This document shows positions 1-6,931 of a stretch of DNA of 23,843 nt, piece by piece. A program made the translations under genes and the position numbers. Within the stretch, counting starts at the first letter, position 1. Every line of letters starts with the position of its first letter. Origin of the DNA: Verrucomicrobiota bacterium (lineage in GTDB: Bacteria > Verrucomicrobiota > Verrucomicrobiia > Opitutales > Opitutaceae); contig JAEWQP010000015.1 in NCBI GenBank assembly GCA_023399155.1, forward strand, positions 1 to 23,843, written 5' to 3'. Below the pieces are notes generated by a model, which saw only the letters and a list, made by a program, of their open reading frames with translations, did no database searches and was not told the DNA's origin.

Positions 1-615
1 GGCATGCACGGGCGGCGGTGTCGCGCGCGGGGCCGCTACGGGCGGCGGCGTCGCAGGTGCGGGTGCCGGCGGCGTGGCTGACGCGGGCGGGCGCAGCTGC
101 ACCGGGGCACCGGTTGACGCCGGTGGCATGGATCCGGGTGTGGAAATCCCGCGTGGTGGCGTCGTCGATACAGGTGTGACGGGCCGCGGAGGCACCGCGG
201 GTGCGGGGCGTCCGGGCGGCGGCAGCGGAACGTTGCGCGAGGGAAGCGCTGCGGGCGGCGGGGGTGCGATCACGGCGGCGGCGCGGGCCGCGGCCTTGGC
301 ATCCTCCTTTTCGCGGTGCTCCTGCTCGATCTGTTCCTTCGTCTTCACGAAGACAGCGGGCGGGGTGACGGGCGCCGTCGACGTTTCCTCCGCTTGAGGC
401 TCGGCGCCGGCGGGCTCGGACCCGGAGGTCTCGGCGTCGGAAGGCTCATCCGCGCCGCCCTTGCTGCCAAATTCCTGCACCAGCGAATCGGCCGAGATGT
501 TGTCGATCGTGCTCGAAGGGCTGGTGACCTGATAGCCGCGCTGCTGCAGCAGGGCCAACAGGTCCTTGTTGTCCATGCCGATTTTCTTCGAGAGCTGGTG
601 AATGCGAATACTCAT
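1..615 (-). CDS. infB: Translation initiation factor IF-2, N-terminal part (partial)
   Basis: IF-2 is the GTPase that brings initiator tRNA to the 30S subunit. Only the first 205 codons are here; the gene continues past the left edge without a stop. The product begins MSIRIHQLSKKIGMDNKDLL, which is the IF2_N fold (roughly residues 1-50, with the typical 'LLALLQQRGY' helix). A short charged stretch (KTKEQIEQEHREKEDAKAAA, near residues 85-105) follows, then a long Pro/Ala-rich linker, as usual between IF2_N and the GTPase core. The GTPase domain lies outside the window. The start lies 67 nt downstream of the nusA stop on the same strand, the conserved nusA-infB order, so the two are probably co-transcribed. 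I see no clear Shine-Dalgarno sequence before this ATG. The identity rests on the N-terminal domain and on the position after nusA. Confidence 0.93.
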   Translation of the reverse strand, partial: MSIRIHQLSKKIGMDNKDLLALLQQRGYQVTSPSSTIDNISADSLVQEFGSKGGADEPSDAETSGSEPAGAEPQAEETSTAPVTPPAVFVKTKEQIEQEHREKEDAKAAARAAAVIAPPPPAALPSRNVPLPPPGRPAPAVPPRPVTPVSTTPPRGISTPGSMPPASTGAPVQLRPPASATPPAPAPATPPPVAAPRATPPPVHA

Positions 616-682
616 TGAGTCGTGCAGTCGAGTGGAACGAAAGCTGTCCGCGCAGGCGGGAAAACGTCGTGACGGCCCGCGC

Positions 683-1939
683 TCAGGCGCGGCCGTGGGT
701 GTTGAGGAAGTCCTGGATCTTGTCCATGATCTCCTGCGCCTCTTCGGGCGAGAAGCCACCGTCGGTGAGGTCCTCGGCACTGGCTTCGGCGAACGCATCC
801 GCCGAGATGAGACCGAGCGGGACGAGGCGCCGGGCGATCTCCTCGGTGATTCCGGGGATCTGGGTGAGTGAGGCGGCGGCGCCGGCCTTCTTCGTGTCGA
901 TGTCGGCCACGGCGGCGCGCTCCTTCACGATGTCGATCTTCCAGCCGAGCAGGCGCGAGGTGAGGCGCGCGTTCTGGCCGCGGCGGCCGATCACGATCGC
1001 GAGATCGGCTTCGCTCACCTCGACCTCGAGGCGGTGGTTGCGATCGTCGACGTGGATGGCGCGCGGCTGCACAGGCTTGAGGCACTCCATGAGCATCTCG
1101 CGCGGATCGGCGCGGAATTCCATGATGTCGATCTTCTCGCCGCCGAGTTCGCGCACGATGCTCTTCACGCGGGCGCCGCGGGCGCCGACGCAGGCGCCGA
1201 CCGGGTCGACCTTCTTGTCGATGCTGCTCACGGCGATCTTCGTGCGATAACCGGGCTCGCGGGCGAAGGCCTCGATCTTGACCGTGCCGTCGTTGATTTC
1301 CGTGACTTCGAGTTCGAAGAGGCGGCGCACGAAACGCGGGCTCGAGCGGCTCAGGATCAACTCCGGGCCGCGGCTGGAGGACTCGATCGCGAGAAGGAGA
1401 CAACGGATACGCTCGCCGGGGGCATATTCCTCACCCGGAACCTGCTCGCGCGCCGGCAGCATCGCCTCGGCCTTGCCGAGGTCGACGATCAGGTCGCCGC
1501 GCTCGCGACGGCGCACGGTGCCGGAGACGATGTCACCGACCGTATCCTTGTACTCATCATAAATGCGGTCCTTCTCAAACTGGCGCACGCGCTGACGGAT
1601 GGCCTGCAGCACCACCTGGGCGACGATGCGACCGAGCAGCGCGGGATCGATCTCGCGCTCGACGGTGTCGCCCATGAGGGCGCCGGGCTTGAGCGCACCG
1701 GCCTTCTCGACATGGATTTCCTTCTTCGGATCGCTGACCGAATCGACGACCCTGTACAACTGCCAGGCCTTGAGCGCGCCGTTCTTCGGATTGATCTCGA
1801 TCCTCAGGTCCTGACCGGAATTGGGGCCTTTCACCGCCGCGTTCTTGATGGCTGTGACGATGGTGGAGATCATGTCCTCGCGGCTGATCCCCTTCTCCTT
1901 CTCCATGTACTCAAGAACGGAAAGGATTTCGTTGCTCAT
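683..1939 (-). CDS. nusA: Transcription termination/antitermination factor NusA
   Basis: NusA binds RNA polymerase and nascent RNA and modulates pausing, intrinsic termination and antitermination. The 418-residue product shows the expected order: an N-terminal polymerase-binding domain (about 1-130, MSNEILSVLEYMEKEKGISR), an S1 domain (about 134-200), and two KH domains with GxxG loops at GARG (252-255) and GRRG (318-321). A single C-terminal helix-hairpin-helix segment follows (about 358-410, ITEEIARRL...). It is shorter than E. coli NusA because the duplicated acidic repeats are absent, which is common outside gammaproteobacteria. rimP, often found just upstream, is not adjacent. A strong promoter and a terminator-like leader hairpin lie upstream, so this gene seems to head the nusA-infB unit. 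No Shine-Dalgarno sequence is visible; the ATG is preceded by a U-rich leader. Confidence 0.97.
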   Translation of the reverse strand: MSNEILSVLEYMEKEKGISREDMISTIVTAIKNAAVKGPNSGQDLRIEINPKNGALKAWQLYRVVDSVSDPKKEIHVEKAGALKPGALMGDTVEREIDPALLGRIVAQVVLQAIRQRVRQFEKDRIYDEYKDTVGDIVSGTVRRRERGDLIVDLGKAEAMLPAREQVPGEEYAPGERIRCLLLAIESSSRGPELILSRSSPRFVRRLFELEVTEINDGTVKIEAFAREPGYRTKIAVSSIDKKVDPVGACVGARGARVKSIVRELGGEKIDIMEFRADPREMLMECLKPVQPRAIHVDDRNHRLEVEVSEADLAIVIGRRGQNARLTSRLLGWKIDIVKERAAVADIDTKKAGAAASLTQIPGITEEIARRLVPLGLISADAFAEASAEDLTDGGFSPEEAQEIMDKIQDFLNTHGRA

Positions 1940-1956
1940 AGTGGCGTTGTCTGTGG

Positions 1957-1982
1957 AAAAAAAAAGCGGGCCAAAGACCCAC
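1957..1982 (-). terminator. Intrinsic-terminator-like hairpin in the nusA leader (attenuator candidate)
   Basis: Read on the minus strand, the RNA is GUGGGUC-UUU-GGCCCGC followed immediately by nine U residues. It forms a 7-bp stem with two G-U wobbles and a 3-nt loop. On the plus strand the wobbles become A-C mismatches, so the hairpin with its U tract works only for leftward transcription. It lies downstream of the nusA promoter and 17 nt before the nusA ATG, inside the leader. It could attenuate nusA transcription, or stop read-through from the hydrolase operon. Confidence 0.6.
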
Positions 1983-2000
1983 TTAATGGACCGGCATTAA
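1983..2000. promoter_or_regulatory. Dyad at the predicted nusA transcription start
   Basis: Perfect 6-bp arms TTAATG and CATTAA surround a 6-bp centre. The site is just downstream of the predicted nusA -10 box, at or next to the expected first transcribed bases, and directly abuts the leader hairpin. It could be an operator or a small 5' leader hairpin. Dyad symmetry is the only evidence. Confidence 0.35.
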
Positions 2001-2009
2001 AAGGGTTAC

Positions 2010-2038
2010 ACTAAATTTTCCGGGGGTGGTGGTGTCAA
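2010..2038 (-). promoter_or_regulatory. Sigma-70-type promoter for nusA-infB
   Basis: On the minus strand there is a perfect -35 box TTGACA (2033-2038), a 17-bp spacer and a -10 box TTTAGT (2010-2015; four of six consensus bases). The predicted start is near 2003, which gives a leader of about 64 nt to the nusA ATG. The AT-rich -10 to +20 stretch stands out in this GC-rich window. Confidence 0.7.
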
Positions 2039-2057
2039 GCCCGGGGCCCTGTGGCTC

Positions 2058-2081
2058 GAAAATGGCGGCAAAACGCCCGCC
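2058..2081 (-). terminator. Weak terminator-like hairpin after the alpha/beta hydrolase
   Basis: Leftward RNA reads GGCGG, an 8-nt loop, then CCGCC, followed by AUUUUCG. It begins about 10 nt after the hydrolase stop codon. The stem is only 5 bp and the U tract only four bases, so this is a weak call. It would separate the hydrolase transcript from the nusA promoter just downstream. Confidence 0.3.
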
Positions 2082-2091
2082 CGCTCGCCTG

Positions 2092-3228
2092 TCACCTGCC
2101 CGACCCGGAGAACGCGGCGGCAAACCACGCCTCGACTTCCGCGGCGAAAGGCTCGAGTCGCATGGAGAGGGTGAAATGATCCTCCCCCGGCACCTCGACC
2201 AGCCGCGAGCCCGCCGGCGCCAAGGCATGCAGACGCCGGCTGTGGTCGGCCGGGATCACGGTGTCGGCCGTGCCGTGGACGAAGAGGACCGGCACCTGAA
2301 GGCGCCCGACCGCGGCTGCCACGTCGGTCGCCTCCCACCGGAATCCAGCCAGGCGCCCCGCCCGGCGGGTGGCCGCGGTGATCGCGCCGTCGCTGAGGGC
2401 GCGGTTGGCGGCCGGGGAAAGCACAGCGCGCGCGTACTGCCGGATCGCGAGCCGCGCGTCGGCAAACGGCTCCAGGGCGACGATCGCCCGGACGCGCGGA
2501 TCGCGGGCCGCCCACTGGAGGCCGACCGACGCCCCGTAGGAGACGCCCAGCACCCCGATCCGCGGCCCGGCAAGCCCCTCCCGTTGAAGTGTGTCGAGCA
2601 CCGCACTCAGGTCCGCCGCCTCCAGCGCGCCGAACGTCACCCAGGCCCCGGTGGACGCACCATGACCACGCATGTCCACCAAAACGGTACGGTAGCCCGC
2701 CTCGGCCAGATGCAGCCCCCAATGCAGGACCGCCTCGCGCGACATCCAGAAGCCGTGCAGCAGCACGATGGTCGCCGTCGGTTCCAGCCGCGGCGGGCCG
2801 TCAGACAAGGGTTCCCAATGGGAATCGACGTGGTAGTGCGGCCGGCCTCGCGAATCGGGCTGCACGGTCACACTGCGCGTGTGTCGGTAGTCGCCGGGCT
2901 CCAGCACGGCCAACGCGATCTCCGCCGGCTGCGAGCCGGGCACGGGCACGCGCAGGGTCCGCGCATAGAGCCGCGCCAGTGCGACGCGGGTCTCCGGAGC
3001 CTGGCTGAGGAGCGTCGGCGAATGGCCCCCGACGTTTGGCGCGGTCACGATCCGGGGCGCGAGCACCGCGCTGGCGCAACCGGCAGCGGCGAGCCCGATT
3101 GTCAGCAGCACGCCCGCGATCAGCCCGCGGATCCAACCTCCGCCTCGCCGGAAGCAGGGGCTTGCGCGTGCCCGGCGGTTGACGAGCGCGCCGGGGAAGC
3201 AGGCGGATGCGGGCCGCGAACCTTTCAT
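2092..3228 (-). CDS. Secreted or membrane-anchored alpha/beta-fold hydrolase
   Basis: This is a 378-residue serine hydrolase of unknown substrate. The alpha/beta-hydrolase signature is complete: an oxyanion-type HG in VLLHGFW, nucleophile Ser230 in GVSYG, Asp322 in HGTADTVIP and His351 in GEDHF. A hydrophobic segment (about 34-55, IRGLIAGVLLTIGLAAAGCA) follows a basic N-terminus. It ends in AAGC, a poor lipobox, so the protein may be a lipoprotein or have one membrane anchor facing the periplasm. The ATG at 3228 was chosen because it overlaps the stop of the upstream methyltransferase as ATGA, which implies translational coupling; a longer in-frame extension would run through that gene. The fold resembles dienelactone-hydrolase or Bem46-like esterases. 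The substrate cannot be read from the sequence. Confidence 0.85.
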   Translation of the reverse strand: MKGSRPASACFPGALVNRRARASPCFRRGGGWIRGLIAGVLLTIGLAAAGCASAVLAPRIVTAPNVGGHSPTLLSQAPETRVALARLYARTLRVPVPGSQPAEIALAVLEPGDYRHTRSVTVQPDSRGRPHYHVDSHWEPLSDGPPRLEPTATIVLLHGFWMSREAVLHWGLHLAEAGYRTVLVDMRGHGASTGAWVTFGALEAADLSAVLDTLQREGLAGPRIGVLGVSYGASVGLQWAARDPRVRAIVALEPFADARLAIRQYARAVLSPAANRALSDGAITAATRRAGRLAGFRWEATDVAAAVGRLQVPVLFVHGTADTVIPADHSRRLHALAPAGSRLVEVPGEDHFTLSMRLEPFAAEVEAWFAAAFSGSGR

Positions 3229-4238
3229 CCACGCCGCGCCCAAAGCGCCTCGAAGCGGTGGCCCATCAGTCCCGGATGAATCAACTGCTTCAACTGCGAG
3301 CGGGCTGGCGAGAGCGGACTCGGTTCCCGCCGCACGATCGCCTCCACCGCGGCCGTGGCATGCTTCACAAAAAACGCCTCCTGGCTGTCCCGCTGGACGG
3401 CCTGAAAGCCAGCACGCCTCAGGGCCGCCTCGAGCCAGTCCCAGCAGACGTGACAGGTGAGGTCCTGCGCGCCCGGCGCATCGAGAAGGTCGCCGGCCTG
3501 GCGGTGCGCCACATAGCCGCGCCCCGTGCCCCGAGGAAAGTCCTCCGAGATCTGCTTCCACGTGCGGCCGTAGTCGAAGGCGAGGAAGAGCCCGCTCCAG
3601 CCCGGCGCGGCGAGCCGCTCCAGCAGCCGGACCGCCCGCCAGGGCACGTCGAGCGTGTACCCATCTTCTGAAGACGCAGGCAGCATCGGCACGACCGGCG
3701 CCAACTCGCTGGAAATCTCGGGAAGCTCCTCCCACGCCAGACGCTCCCCGCGCAGTGCCACGCCCGACTCCCGCCACGCGCCCTCGCGCCAGACGAGGCG
3801 ATGAAACGGTTGCGCATCGAACAGTTCGTTTGAAAACACGACGGCCGCCGCCGGGATCGCCGCCGGATCGCCCAGGCGCACCACACTTGTCCCTGCAAAG
3901 GGATGCGCCGTGGCGTCAAGCAACGCCCGCTGCGGTTCGGCCCCGACTTCGACGAACGTGTGGCGCGCCGACCGGTCCGCGCCCCCGAGGAGTTTCTCCG
4001 CCGCCGCCGCCACGAGGGGGCCGAAGACGCCCGCGAAGGTCGATGCGGTGTAGAAATCCGTCCCCGCGCCCTTGCCCACCCGCTCGCGCCGGGCTGCGTA
4101 GTAGCCGGCTTCCGGGTCGAAGAGCGCGATCTCCATGAAGTCGGCGAACGAGACCGGCCCATCGCCGCCCTGCCGCTGACGAAAGCGCCGGGCAAACCGT
4201 TCGTTCACGTCGGGAGTGGCGGCCGGCACAGGTTCCAT
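3225..4238 (-). CDS. MidA/NDUFAF7-family SAM-dependent methyltransferase, degenerate
   Basis: A 337-residue member of the family of mitochondrial NDUFAF7 (MidA), which methylates an arginine of a complex I subunit; bacterial members are poorly characterised. Family landmarks are the N-terminal FADFMEIALFDPEAGYY (31-47), the DFYTAS segment (61-66), and FSNELFDAQPFHR (135-147), corresponding to the family's 'NE-hDAhP' motif. The glycine-rich SAM loop expected as E-hGxGxG reads VEVGAEPQ (96-103). Only about 35 residues separate it from FSNELFDA, fewer than I recall for the family, so SAM binding may be impaired. The stop overlaps the next start (ATGA). The ATG lies only 34 bp from the divergent protease gene. 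Family assignment is fairly sure; catalytic activity is doubtful. Confidence 0.8.
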   Translation of the reverse strand: MEPVPAATPDVNERFARRFRQRQGGDGPVSFADFMEIALFDPEAGYYAARRERVGKGAGTDFYTASTFAGVFGPLVAAAAEKLLGGADRSARHTFVEVGAEPQRALLDATAHPFAGTSVVRLGDPAAIPAAAVVFSNELFDAQPFHRLVWREGAWRESGVALRGERLAWEELPEISSELAPVVPMLPASSEDGYTLDVPWRAVRLLERLAAPGWSGLFLAFDYGRTWKQISEDFPRGTGRGYVAHRQAGDLLDAPGAQDLTCHVCWDWLEAALRRAGFQAVQRDSQEAFFVKHATAAVEAIVRREPSPLSPARSQLKQLIHPGLMGHRFEALWARRG

Positions 4239-4272
4239 TTTACAGGCGCCCAGATTCCCTCAAGCTGGCGGG

Positions 4273-5559
4273 ATGTTCAAACGCCTTCTGCTCGCCTTCA
4301 CCGCCGCGGTGCCTGCCGCGCTGGTGATGCTCATCGGCGTGCAGCTGGCGACCGGACGCGGCCCGTTCTTCACGAGCGATGCCGCGCGCAAGTCCGCCCA
4401 GTTCGAGGAGATCATCCGGCTGGTCAACCGCTACTATGTGCGCGAGGCCGACGTCGATTACTCGAAGCTGACGGAGGGGGCGATCGACTCGATGCTTCAC
4501 TCGCTCGACCCGCACTCCGACTTCATGTCGCTGCGCGAGTTCGACGACTTCCAGGACGATACGCGCGGGGAATTCGGCGGCATCGGTGTCCATATCGAGA
4601 TGCGCGACAAGCGGCTGACGGTCGTCGCACCGATCGGTGGCACGCCCGGGGAACGCGCCGGGCTGCTGCGCGGCGACCAGTTCGTGAAGGTGGACGGCAG
4701 GGATATGGACGGGCTCTCGCTGCAACAATGCCTCGAACTTCTGCGCGGCAAACCCGGCACGGCCGTGGCGGTGACGATCCATCGACCCCGGACCGGGGAG
4801 ACGCTCGAGCACACGATCGTGCGCGAGGTGATCAAGGTGCAGAGCGTGCGCGACGTGCGGATGGTCGCCCCCACCATCGGCGCCATCCGCATCCTCCAGT
4901 TTGGCGAGAAGACGGCGACCGAGTTCCTGGCCGCCCTCGAGTCGCTCGAGGGCCAGGGCATGCAGGCCCTCGTCCTCGACCTGCGCGACAATCCCGGTGG
5001 CCTGCTCGACGCCGCGGTCAAGGTGGCCGAGCCGTTCTTCAACCGCGGCGAACTCGTGGTCTACACGCAGGGGCGCAGGACCGATTCGCGCGAGGACATC
5101 CTCGCCCGGCCCTCGGGCCCGCGCCGTTCGTACCCGATTGCCGTCCTGATCAATTCCGGCAGCGCCAGCGCGTCCGAGATCGTCGCCGGTGCACTGCGCG
5201 ATACCCACCGCGCTGTGCTCGTCGGCGAGAAATCCTTCGGCAAGGGCTCGGTGCAGACCATCCTCCCGGTCCGCCACGGTGGCGCGGTGCGCCTCACGAC
5301 CGCGCTCTACTACGCGCCTTCGGGCTCCGTGATCAACGGCCACGGGATCGAGCCGCACATCCCCGTCACCCTTTCCGCTGAGGAGGATCGCAAGCTCGCC
5401 ATCCAGCGCAACCGACTCCCGGTGATGACGCCGGATGAATTCGAGCAGCAGTTCGAGTTCGCGCCAATCGAGGACCGCCAGCTCTCAGCCGCGATCGACG
5501 CGTTGCGCGGCGTGTTCGCCCTCGAGGAACTCGAGCGGGCACGCGAAGCCACCCCATGA
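4273..5559 (+). CDS. S41-family C-terminal processing peptidase
   Basis: A 428-residue periplasmic CtpA/Prc-type protease that cleaves near protein C-termini. The product starts MFKRLLLAFTAAVPAALVML, a signal peptide or N-terminal anchor. A PDZ domain (about 100-180, GIGVHIE...GLLRGDQFVKVDG) is followed by the S41 core, with LRDNPGG, nucleophile Ser299 in SGSASASEI and general base Lys324 in SFGKGSVQ. The Ser-Lys spacing of 25 residues fits characterised CTPs. The last 70 residues are charged and less conserved. An in-frame ATG 19 codons earlier was rejected because it would precede the signal peptide and overlap the divergent methyltransferase start. The start-to-start gap to that gene is 34 bp, so any promoter must overlap coding sequence. 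A large palindromic repeat begins 34 nt after the stop. Confidence 0.94.
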   Translation: MFKRLLLAFTAAVPAALVMLIGVQLATGRGPFFTSDAARKSAQFEEIIRLVNRYYVREADVDYSKLTEGAIDSMLHSLDPHSDFMSLREFDDFQDDTRGEFGGIGVHIEMRDKRLTVVAPIGGTPGERAGLLRGDQFVKVDGRDMDGLSLQQCLELLRGKPGTAVAVTIHRPRTGETLEHTIVREVIKVQSVRDVRMVAPTIGAIRILQFGEKTATEFLAALESLEGQGMQALVLDLRDNPGGLLDAAVKVAEPFFNRGELVVYTQGRRTDSREDILARPSGPRRSYPIAVLINSGSASASEIVAGALRDTHRAVLVGEKSFGKGSVQTILPVRHGGAVRLTTALYYAPSGSVINGHGIEPHIPVTLSAEEDRKLAIQRNRLPVMTPDEFEQQFEFAPIEDRQLSAAIDALRGVFALEELERAREATP

Positions 5560-5593
5560 GCGCGATGGCATCCCCCTGTTTCCATGCCACAAA

Positions 5594-5666
5594 GGTCGGG
5601 CGAGGCCTCAGGCCGAGCCGCACCCTCGACGTCGCTCGACGGCTCGGCCAGAGGCCTCGCCCGACC
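5594..5666. repeat. REPIN-like palindromic repeat, complete copy 1
   Basis: Two 27-nt arms, 5594-5620 (starts GGTCGGGCGAGGCCTC) and 5640-5666 (ends GAGGCCTCGCCCGACC), are inverted copies with one mismatch, separated by 19 nt. The transcript could form a very stable hairpin. The same arms recur at 23773-23843, and a half copy lies at 5810-5836. The position just downstream of the protease stop fits a REP/REPIN-type element that could also act in termination or mRNA 3'-end protection. Confidence 0.85.
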
Positions 5667-5809
5667 TGGTGGAACGCGACATCCGGGCGCGTTTTCCCCG
5701 CCTACATACGCACGCCGTCCCTGCGGCCGAGATCACCTCGATCACTTGCCAGTGACTCCGAGGACCTCGCGGCTGCCGCTAAACATCGCGCGCTCACGGC
5801 TTCGCTCGG

Positions 5810-5836
5810 CGGCTTGGCCTGAGGCCTCGCCCTACC
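5810..5836. repeat. Half copy of the REPIN-like palindrome
   Basis: The 27-nt sequence starting CGGCTTGGCCTGAGGCCTCG matches the right arm of the 5594-5666 element at 24 of 27 positions. No equally clear left partner is seen upstream. It looks like a single REP unit or a decayed REPIN, located shortly before tsaD. Confidence 0.7.
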
Positions 5837-5864
5837 CCATGCATAGACCTTCGTGCCCTAGACC

Positions 5865-6923
5865 ATGATCCTCGCGATCGAGAGTTCCTGCGACGAAAGT
5901 GCTGTGGCGCTGTTCGATCCCGCGCGCGGGCTCACGGGCGAATGGGTCAGCAGCCAGGTCGACCTGCACGGTCGCTACGGCGGCATCGTGCCCGAACTCG
6001 CCACCCGCGAACATCTCGCGGCGCTGCCGCTCCTTCTCGGCGAGGCGGCGAGGCACCCGGACTGGGAATCGATCACATCCGTCGCCGTGACGACCGGCCC
6101 AGGGCTCGCGGGCTGCCTCGCACTCGGCATCGCCTCGGCCAAGGCGGTCGCCCTCGCGCGGCAGTTGCCGCTGACGGGCGTCAATCACCTGCGCGCGCAC
6201 GCGTGGTCGGCGTTCATCCCGGTGCACGCGGACGCCCCGAGGCGCTTTCACGACCGTCTCGCCGACCTTCTGCCGCACGCGGGGCTGCTCGTCTCGGGGG
6301 GAAACACCGCCCTGTTCGTCATCCATGAGGACCATCGCCTCGAACTTCTTGGCGCGACGATCGACGACGCCGCGGGCGAGGCGCTCGACAAGGGAGCCAA
6401 GCTCCTCGGCCTCGGCTACCCGGGCGGTCCGCAGGTCGAACGCCACGCCGCCAGCGGTGATCCGCGCGCCTTCGACTTCCCGCGGGCGCTGCCCGAGCGC
6501 GGCAACCTCGATTTCAGCTTCTCCGGCCTGAAGACCAGCCTGCGCTACCGGCTCGCGGATCTCGGGCCCGATGAGACGAAGCGCCGTTTCGACGACCTGT
6601 GCGCGAGCTATCAGGCCGCCGTGGTCGATGTGCTCGTGCGCAAGGCCGAGTTTGCGCTCGATCGCGCGGGTGCACGCAGCCTCGGCCTCTCTGGCGGCGT
6701 GGCCAACAACAAGGCACTGCGCGTGCGCCTTGCCGCGCTCGCCGCCGAGGAGGACGTGGTGTTTCTGCCCGCCCTGCCCAAGCACACCGGCGACAACGCC
6801 GGCATGATCGCGTTCGCCGCCTGGGCCGACCCGCACCCGGGCGCGGCCGACCCCCTCGGCTGGCGCATCGAACCGGCACTGGCCCTCGACGAGCGGCCCG
6901 CGATCGGTGCGGCCTCGAGCTGA
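5865..6923 (+). CDS. tsaD: tRNA N6-adenosine threonylcarbamoyltransferase TsaD
   Basis: TsaD (Kae1/YgjD family) transfers the threonylcarbamoyl group to A37 of ANN-decoding tRNAs, working with TsaB and TsaE in bacteria. The 352-residue product has the ASKHA-type N-terminus MILAIESSCDESAVAL, the YGGIVPELA motif (38-46), and the metal-binding HLRAH pair (His108, His112). It also has a SGGNT nucleotide-binding segment, DDAAGEALDKGAKLLGLGYPGG, a GGVANN phosphate loop and the C-terminal DNAGMIA motif with the third metal ligand Asp. Length matches the family (about 340). The stop is 8 bp from the convergent stop of the next gene. No tsaB or tsaE is in this window. Identity is secure. Confidence 0.97.
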   Translation: MILAIESSCDESAVALFDPARGLTGEWVSSQVDLHGRYGGIVPELATREHLAALPLLLGEAARHPDWESITSVAVTTGPGLAGCLALGIASAKAVALARQLPLTGVNHLRAHAWSAFIPVHADAPRRFHDRLADLLPHAGLLVSGGNTALFVIHEDHRLELLGATIDDAAGEALDKGAKLLGLGYPGGPQVERHAASGDPRAFDFPRALPERGNLDFSFSGLKTSLRYRLADLGPDETKRRFDDLCASYQAAVVDVLVRKAEFALDRAGARSLGLSGGVANNKALRVRLAALAAEEDVVFLPALPKHTGDNAGMIAFAAWADPHPGAADPLGWRIEPALALDERPAIGAASS

Positions 6924-6931
6924 CAAACGGC

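Larger units (their letters stand above)
5560..5864. other. Repeat-containing intergenic region between ctp and tsaD
   Basis: This stretch holds a full palindromic repeat (5594-5666), about 140 bp with no recognisable gene, and a half repeat (5810-5836) ending 28 bp before the tsaD ATG. I see no convincing promoter for tsaD. Short open frames across it have no recognisable product and are shaped by the repeat. Confidence 0.7.

Noticed and set aside
3229..3777. In-frame N-terminal extension of the alpha/beta hydrolase
   Set aside because: It overlaps the MidA-family gene on the same strand in another frame, and the ATG at 3228 forms a clean ATGA junction with that gene's stop.
4232..4240. TAAAAT, a -10-like hexamer on the minus strand at the methyltransferase ATG
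   Set aside because: It overlaps the start codon, so transcription would begin inside the coding region, and the best -35 candidate has a 15-bp spacer.
4240..5358. Long minus-strand open frame opposite the CTP gene
   Set aside because: The composition is typical of an antisense shadow, and the plus strand encodes a full S41 protease with its Ser-Lys dyad.
5667..5809. Possible small gene between the palindromic repeats before tsaD
   Set aside because: No frame has a ribosome-binding site or recognisable protein; open frames run into the repeats and overlap tsaD.
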